From NCBI GenBank assembly GCA_038373885.1, contig JAWZYV010019913.1, forward strand, positions 546,001 to 610,000: a stretch of DNA of 64,000 bases, given 5' to 3'. The position numbers and the translations under genes are program-made. The stretch comes from Cheiracanthium punctorium (lineage: Eukaryota > Arthropoda > Arachnida > Araneae > Cheiracanthiidae). Positions 58,190 to 64,000 of this stretch are shown one piece after another. The notes below the pieces were generated by a model, which was given only the letters and a program-made list of their open reading frames with translations, made no database searches and had not been told where the DNA came from. Within the stretch, counting starts at the first letter, position 1; each line of letters opens with the position of its first letter.

Positions 58190-59667
58190 ATAAAGCGAAA
58201 TCTCTCTATAACGATACTTGTTGGTCACAATAATATATCGTTGTAAAGAGAATTATCGTTGTAAGGGGAATCAATACTGGAACGAAAAAAAATTTTTTTT
58301 TTTCATATCCTATAATCTAGAGGATCACTATGAGCTGATCTGCTTTCATTCAGAACTTCCAATGAACACGTTCTTCTCATTCCATTTAATATATAGTGTT
58401 GATTAATTTTTACATCACACCCCAAAGTTTTAGTCAAATACCCTTTTCCAGAATTACAGAGACGCCATAGCTAACGTGACCATTTATTTTTTCCTTCAAA
58501 ACGGGACATCTACTACTTTTTCAGCAATAGTGTATTTATTTTCTTCCTCAAAACGGGACATCTACTGTTTTTAAGGTAAGAGTATAGGGAGACTGAATTG
58601 ACAGGTCTGGTATCTTTTAGTTATAAGAAAATGTGCAAACAAGCTTGTGTTAATGTTAATATCAAAATAAAATGAAAAGAAAACTTTGCTAAAACAGACA
58701 TAAACTATAAAAAATAGTGCATACGTTTCGGGTGGTACAAGGGGTAGGTGCTTTTTCGACTTCAAAAACATCATCCGACACAAGGCAGGAAGGTTGGAAA
58801 GCGGGAAATGTAAACAAAAGTACACACAGAAAAAAGGAAGTTGTCATTCGGAAGGAAAAAAAAATTCTTAGAAAACCAGAGTGAAAAGAGAAAATAAAGT
58901 GGAGATCGGTAAAAGGGGGGGGTATAAGCAAAAGAGGAACATGACTTTAAAAAAAAGAAGTTAAATTAAAAAAATTGAAATAGTTGACAAAAAAAGAACA
59001 AACACGAAAACAATACCCCCCGGCGTTTTCTTTGCGTCTCGAGAGAGAAGAGAGGGAGGGAGGTCATTTTTTTTTTTTTTTTTTTTTTTTTTTACAGACA
59101 CTGTCGTTGGATGATTTTAGATTTTTTGCGACCTTTATTGAAATCGTTACCGTGGGTTGCTCTCTTTCTGAAAACGGGACATTGAAGGGGACATTTCCTA
59201 AAAACGGGACATTACGGTGTCCCCAAGCGGGACTGTCCCGTTCAAAACGGGACGTATGGTCACCTTAGCCATAGCCGATAAATATTTATCGCTCATTTAA
59301 ATATTTTTAAATGTCTAAATAAATAAATCCCCAAAAGTTTTCTGTAAAATGTAGTACGAGAAATGCATTTTCTCGTAATACATGTACTCATAACCATTGT
59401 TAAACAATCAATAAAAAACCGAAACTTTGATGAAGTTTTTCCACAGAAGGTGCCACCTGAGAACAACATCCAACGTATCCAACACATCTTGCCTAGAGTT
59501 TATTTGTGTAATGTTTAGTTCGTAATTCGTATGTGTGAGTTGGACTTTGAAAAAAAATATCGTAGGAGAGAGAATTATTATGATGGAAGGGATAATATTA
59601 CCATCGTTGTAGAGAAAATTATCGTCGTAAAGAGCTGTAGAGAAAACCGCTTTACATTAATCTTAAG

Positions 59668-59706
<39 letters not shown>

Positions 59707-59774
59707 AACTATGAAAAAGTATCGTTAGAGAAAATTATCGCTGTAGAGGATATCGTAGTAGAGCGATTTTACTG
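58190..59774. mobile_element. pogo/Tigger-like element split by a MITE
   Basis: The right end is TAGAGCGATTTTACTG followed by TA; the left end is a decayed counterpart (TAAAGCGAAATCTCTCTATA). Both ends carry repeated TATCGTTGTA(A/G)AGAGAA phrases inside. Most of the middle is the younger MITE 58472-59267. No transposase. Confidence 0.55.
58472..59267. mobile_element. hAT-like non-autonomous element, 796 bp, perfect 8-bp TSD
   Basis: Ends TAACGTGACCAT and ATGGTCACCTTA, flanked by a perfect GCCATAGC duplication (58464-58471 and 59268-59275). AAAACGGGACAT repeats occur inside both ends. GTGACCATACGTCCCG-type termini are seen in widespread animal DNA transposons. A long T tract lies at 59067-59093. 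No transposase frame. Confidence 0.85.
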
Positions 59775-59776
59775 TA

Positions 59777-60403
59777 TTAGTGATATTTTGCTTTTTAAGA
59801 TTACTTAAGAAAACCAATTTTAAGATAATTTGCTTTTAATTTAATTAAAAAATTATAAAGAATCTGTTTGAATCAGACATTTATCTTTTCAGCATCACAT
59901 TCGTTTTAATAATTATCTTCTCAGTGAAGTCGAGTCAGAATATTAGTCTATACTTCTTTGTAGGTAATTTTGTGAAGAGTGTCTATCTCTGTAGACGTTA
60001 TGAAATGATTTTAGTGAAATGTTTCAAAATTACTTGATCTTTGTCTATTATTCAGGATTTTGATTCTCCTCGGGGTTCCCTCGGCGGAGCAGCTTGTTAC
60101 TGCTCGTGACGAAAATGTTGCATACACAACTTTTAGTTCTCTGAATCCAGAAAACCTTTAAAAGTTCCCTGCCAAGGCACCCTACCGAGGCAGATATCCC
60201 TCGCGTAGCTTTGCCTTAAAACTCAACACTGAATTCAGAGAAATGTATTAAACATCGGTATGGCTCAAGAAAAGCATGTTTCAGCCATAAATCTTTTATT
60301 TTGGTCACTCTTCTCTTTATTTTCATCCTTCTCATTTTCTTCGGAATTTTTTTCTTTTGCTTCATCGTTCCTTTTTCCTCTTGACGTGCCTGATATGTCC
60401 ATA
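59777..60403. other. Unassigned DNA
   Basis: No gene or terminus recognised. Confidence 0.4.
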
Positions 60404-60411
60404 ACAGGATG

Positions 60412-60580
60412 CAGGCGCGTAGCCAGGAAAAAATTTCGGGGGGGGGGATATGCGCCTGGAAAAAATTTCGGGGGGGGATATGAACTTATATCTGTATAAA
60501 TAGACGGAATTTCATCACTAATCCAAAAATTTCGGGGGGGGGGATATATCCCGATATCCCCCCCCCTGGCTACGCCCCTG
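60412..60580. mobile_element. hAT-like MITE (CAGGGGCGTAGCCA family), copy 2
   Basis: Ends CAGGCGCGTAGCCAGG and CCTGGCTACGCCCCTG with a perfect ACAGGATG duplication (60404-60411 and 60581-60588). Several G-runs after AAAATTTCG inside. Same family as 53947-54121 by its termini. Confidence 0.88.
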
Positions 60581-60588
60581 ACAGGATG

Positions 60589-62091
60589 AGCATGAGCTAT
60601 TTTATAAATAGCACCCAATGTGTTCAAGTCAGTGGCGGCTCGAATCTATTTAAGCACATGAGCACGTGAACTCCCGTAGGAACAACTAAAAAATAAACAC
60701 ACTAACAAATTAAATTAAAAAAAAATATTACTTACGCTTCTTGATTTTCGTGAACTTAAAACATGAGTTTTCTCTCCCCCTCACACTATTATTAAATATG
60801 CTTAGCTTATTATAGCTAACGCACTGTATTGTAGGCTACTACAGCATGAACACCTATATCAATCGCACGTGCGATCGGAGAAATGCAATTCTGAGCCGCT
60901 CTCTGAGAAGAGAAGTGGATGGAGTTGCGCACTGTAAGGCGCTGCTAATATCATTCCGTTCGCACATTTTCAGTGTGTGCACGGACCACTTTTTTGTGGT
61001 CATCGCTTTAAAATTCTTCCTTCGTTTGCTATGTTCGATTACTTGATCCGTTTTTTTTCATTTTCTTTTTATTTTCTTTATTTTTATAATTTTTCAGTGC
61101 AATATTTTTTAGAAAGTAATGTAGATAATTAAAATGGCAGTGAAACAAATGTTTCATAGCTGAAGCAATTGCACTTTTCAACATTATCTTTGGAAAGAAA
61201 AATTAAAATAAAATTACTCAAGCCAACTTCTTTGTCAAAAACTTAGCCAGATGACTAAATTTAAGACTAGAGATTATTTTTTTTTTTTTTTTAAGGTGCG
61301 TGCATTGTTTTCCTTCAACTGCTGATGACGCAAATATATTTCAACTAGTAAGTTGCGTCGTATCTGCATTAGTGAGTTGCGTCGTATCTTCATATTTAAT
61401 TTTCGAAATTTGTTTTGTGGACCTCATTCATTTGTCATGTGGTTCATTTAAATAACCCACGAGCAGCCATTGGTTCAAGTCATCAAACCTCGGCATTTTA
61501 CTTATAATGAAATATATTCAAAAATTCAGAAAATTTCCTATAAACATGCAGTTTAAAAATTTATACTTATTGAAAATATTCTTTTTGAATATTAAAATAC
61601 ATTAAAGCTAAAATTTTTTATCACACGTGATTAAAAAAAAAATATATATATATTAACTGTAAAAACAAAGAAACACGTTCTTTTAAACATGAATCCGTTC
61701 CAATAATATTAATAATCCATTTATAAAATGAAATTAATTTCATCGAAATTTTATTGTGAGTAATTAAGTTTAATTTAAATTTAGAACAATACTCGTTCTC
61801 AACAAACTCTTCCACATTCTTTCTACGGATACGGGAATTCATAAGCACTCATTAATGTGACCAATTTACAATTTTCGAGACAGCTAGGCAAGCATGTTAT
61901 CTCTAAACAAAATTGTCTCAAAGAATATTACTTAAATTGCTTAGTAACAAAGGGGAATTTTCCCCATAAGTCATCCTCCGTTATTTTTCGGTCCTATCAA
62001 AACAAACTGCTATTCAAAGAACATAATTCATGAAAGAACATTCAAAGAACTGATAATATTCACTTACTCACTTAACTTAATAATATTCAAA
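60589..62091. other. Unassigned DNA
   Basis: A single hAT-like left end (CAGTGGCGGCTCGAA) at 60633 without a visible partner; direct repeat AGTGAGTTGCGTCGTATCT-like near 61348-61388. No gene seen. Confidence 0.4.
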
Positions 62092-62625
62092 TCTTCTACA
62101 TAAATAAGACAAAGTGTAAACTGCCCGTTAGTTAGTTTGTCTGTGTCTCGCGTAGCTCGCAGATGGGTGATCGTAGACCTACCAAATTTTGTACGGAAAT
62201 TCTCCAGGACGGGTCCCGACACACCTCGAAGCGATTTTTTCAAAATTCGAATTATTTTAGGAGATATCGATAAAAAACGTGTCAAAAGGATCATTTTTGT
62301 TCTCGCCATTTCGCAATTGTAACCCCGCAGTGGAAAGAGCGAGGTTTGAGCATATCTAGGTTGCCATGTTTAGCAAGTTTATTAAATTATTCAGACTCTT
62401 GAAGTAGAAATTAAAGAATAACGATTTTTTTTGTTTTGACTATTTGTAAGGTTATTTCATAATTAAAATATCGTGTGCATGTGAAATCAGAGCAGGAATG
62501 AAATGATTTATACTCAAAAGAAAAATTGAATTTGGAAATTTTCCGAAAATAAATGTTCAACTTTTTAATTTGGCGAAAAATAAAAGGGATGATGTACGAT
62601 TTTGAGAAGATGTAATTCTAGAACC
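62092..62625 (+). mobile_element. Helitron H1-related 5' portion
   Basis: Starts TCTTCTACATAAATAAGAC and, from about 62310, aligns with Helitron H1 near 8040-8350 (GCAATTGTAACCCC, GGTTGCCATGT, ATATCGTGTGCATG, GAAATCAGAGCAGGAATG). The CTCF-like array of H1 is absent. Right boundary unclear. Confidence 0.6.
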
Positions 62626-63050
62626 CAAGCGCTATTTATCGTCTGCTTTTGCTACTTGAGTTATGAATACACCTGAATGAGTTTTTAAACTTCAATCAGT
62701 TCGAATTGTACATTTTTCTACGCAGCCTTTTCCCATCTATTTCTAACGTATTACATCCAGAAAGAAAATTGTTAGAAAAATCAATTTTAATTGTGTTTAA
62801 TCACACTCTTCAATAATGATATACTTTCCAACTTAATAAGGAATGAAAACTGGAAAGACCCATGGATTATAATACGCTTTTAATACATACCATTTAAAAT
62901 CTGAAAGTGTTTCAGATTTTCTTAGTTTTTTTCCTTTCCATTTTTTATAAAGGTCAATATATCCAGAAGCTCTTCAGACTAATATAGGACGAAAATAATT
63001 TGTTCCTTTTTGTAGGTTTTTATCATTAAACCACATCTTATTTTTGTAAT

Positions 63051-63704
63051 CAGGGGCGGCCCGACACGGAAAGCATCACATCGGGGCGCCGGCTTCGAAG
63101 GGGCGTCATTTCGAACTTAAAAACTAAGTAGAGCATAAAAGGAGGCGTCTTTTTTCTGTTAGCAGGGTCTCTATACTTACCCTAAGCAGGGTGCGAACTG
63201 AACATTTTCTCCAGGGGGGGACATTTTAAAGAAAACATTTTCCAAGGGGGGACACTTGAAAAGGAAAAGAAGAGAAGGTGCAAATGCTTTACTCACATGA
63301 TATTACTTGACAAATGCAGTCGCCGACACGTGTGGGAACTGACTTAAGTCAAACTAAAGTCATAGATTGTTTGTTCTATGGAATCACAGATACACAAGCT
63401 ACATACAATGTACCTGTATTGGAAGCTACCCTAGAGGGGTTTTAGCTTAGAAAAGAGACGAAATTTTAAGGCAGTCGCCTTAGAATATAGTAAAAAAAGA
63501 TAACATACAACCTTCATTTTGAGTTCTTAACTTCAATCCCAAATCTTCACTCACCAGTTTAACATTTCTTCAGCAGGGGATAAATAGTATCCCTGGCAGG
63601 GATCAATTAATTTTTCTCTAGCATGGGATATTACATTCTTCAGACGTGGACGATCCCCGGCATCCCCCCCGTCAATTCGCACCCTGACCCTAAGGCCGCT
63701 CCTG
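63051..63704. mobile_element. CAGGGGCG-type element containing a nested MITE
   Basis: Ends CAGGGGCGGCC and GGCCGCTCCTG are inverted; flanks TTTGTAAT and TGTGTAAC agree at 6 of 8. Left half matches 47972 onward. A younger MITE occupies 63187-63686. Confidence 0.65.
63187..63686. mobile_element. hAT-like MITE, 500 bp, perfect 8-bp TSD
   Basis: Ends CAGGGTGCGAACTGA and its inverted mate TCAATTCGCACCCTG, flanked by a perfect ACCCTAAG duplication (63179-63186 and 63687-63694). G-run near the left end, C-run near the right. An open frame inside (KNVISHAREKLIDPCQGYY) has no recognised domain. Confidence 0.85.
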
Positions 63705-63835
63705 TGTGTAACCATCTTAATTTTAAATTCCATTAAGAATCTAAGAGATTTCAGTGCCAAGGAAGCCTGTGAGAAACAGGATTCTCTCCGAACAAGATTT
63801 ATTAAGATGGCGAACCAACTGGTCGCCGGAGGCGG

Positions 63836-63839
63836 CTAG
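63836..63839 (+). other. Helitron-type 3' terminus
   Basis: GGTCGCCGGAGGCGG then CTAG then T; the same end occurs in the opposite orientation at 23088. The 5' start of this element is not identified. Confidence 0.45.
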
Positions 63840-64000
63840 TATTAAATGAAATCTTCATCTTCCCTAGATTGATTGATCGAGCAAAATTGGCCACAGAAGT
63901 GGAATTTCTGCAGTTCTTTGCAATGATGGAAGTAACCAAATTATTAAACTTTTATTTAAAGATGGAGGGGGCTGTTGCAATCCATATAGAATAACTATGT

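Overview
The window is animal nuclear DNA: AT-rich, with large introns, and dominated by transposable elements. The only host gene I recognise is MRPL40 (mitochondrial ribosomal protein mL40), on the minus strand. It has three well-supported coding exons at 29737-29570, 24636-24438 and 18233-18060, separated by introns of about 4.9 and 6.2 kb, and a tentative first exon at 35425-35397. The mix of Helitrons, a Penelope-like element, mariner/pogo elements, 8-bp-target-duplication MITEs, tRNA-derived SINEs and a Ty3/Gypsy-type element suggests an arthropod, perhaps an arachnid. That is inference; no marker fixes the species.

Layout. 1-18 kb (downstream of MRPL40): small TIR elements, a 2.1-kb Helitron (7834-9913) carrying eight spaced CTCF-like motifs, a complete tRNA-derived SINE (11215-11477) with a 12-bp target duplication, a mariner-type MITE, and two copies of a CAGGGTGTCTACC element, one with two further insertions. 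18-30 kb (MRPL40 exons and introns): a Penelope-like element with reverse transcriptase and GIY-YIG relics in intron 3, bracketed by an 11-bp direct repeat and containing an inverted copy of sequence lying 2-3.5 kb away; a LINE relic; Helitron ends around a GC-richer minisatellite; a broken mariner in intron 2. 30-42 kb: a minus-strand Helitron, a 2.1-kb pogo/Tigger-like TIR element, hairpins and MITEs.

42-48 kb holds the most striking object: a young LTR retrotransposon (42435-47920, minus strand) with two 331-bp LTRs differing at 2 positions, a GGGGA target duplication, and the order gag - protease - integrase - reverse transcriptase - RNase H. Its enzymes are Ty3/Gypsy-like but its gene order is that of Ty1/Copia, as in Gmr1-type elements. 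gag and pol share one frame, separated by a single UAA; integrase and RT overlap in a -1 relation.

48-64 kb is nested transposons: a second copy of the minus-strand Helitron (52063-55057) split by another Helitron (52483-54186) that itself carries a MITE; three copies in the window of an 8-bp-target MITE with a 19-bp TIR; a pogo-like element split by a MITE; a dimeric SINE; and nested MITEs near the right edge. No bacterial operon, CRISPR array, rRNA or intact tRNA gene is visible. All coordinates and motif matches were read by eye; family names rest on motifs and termini, not database searches.
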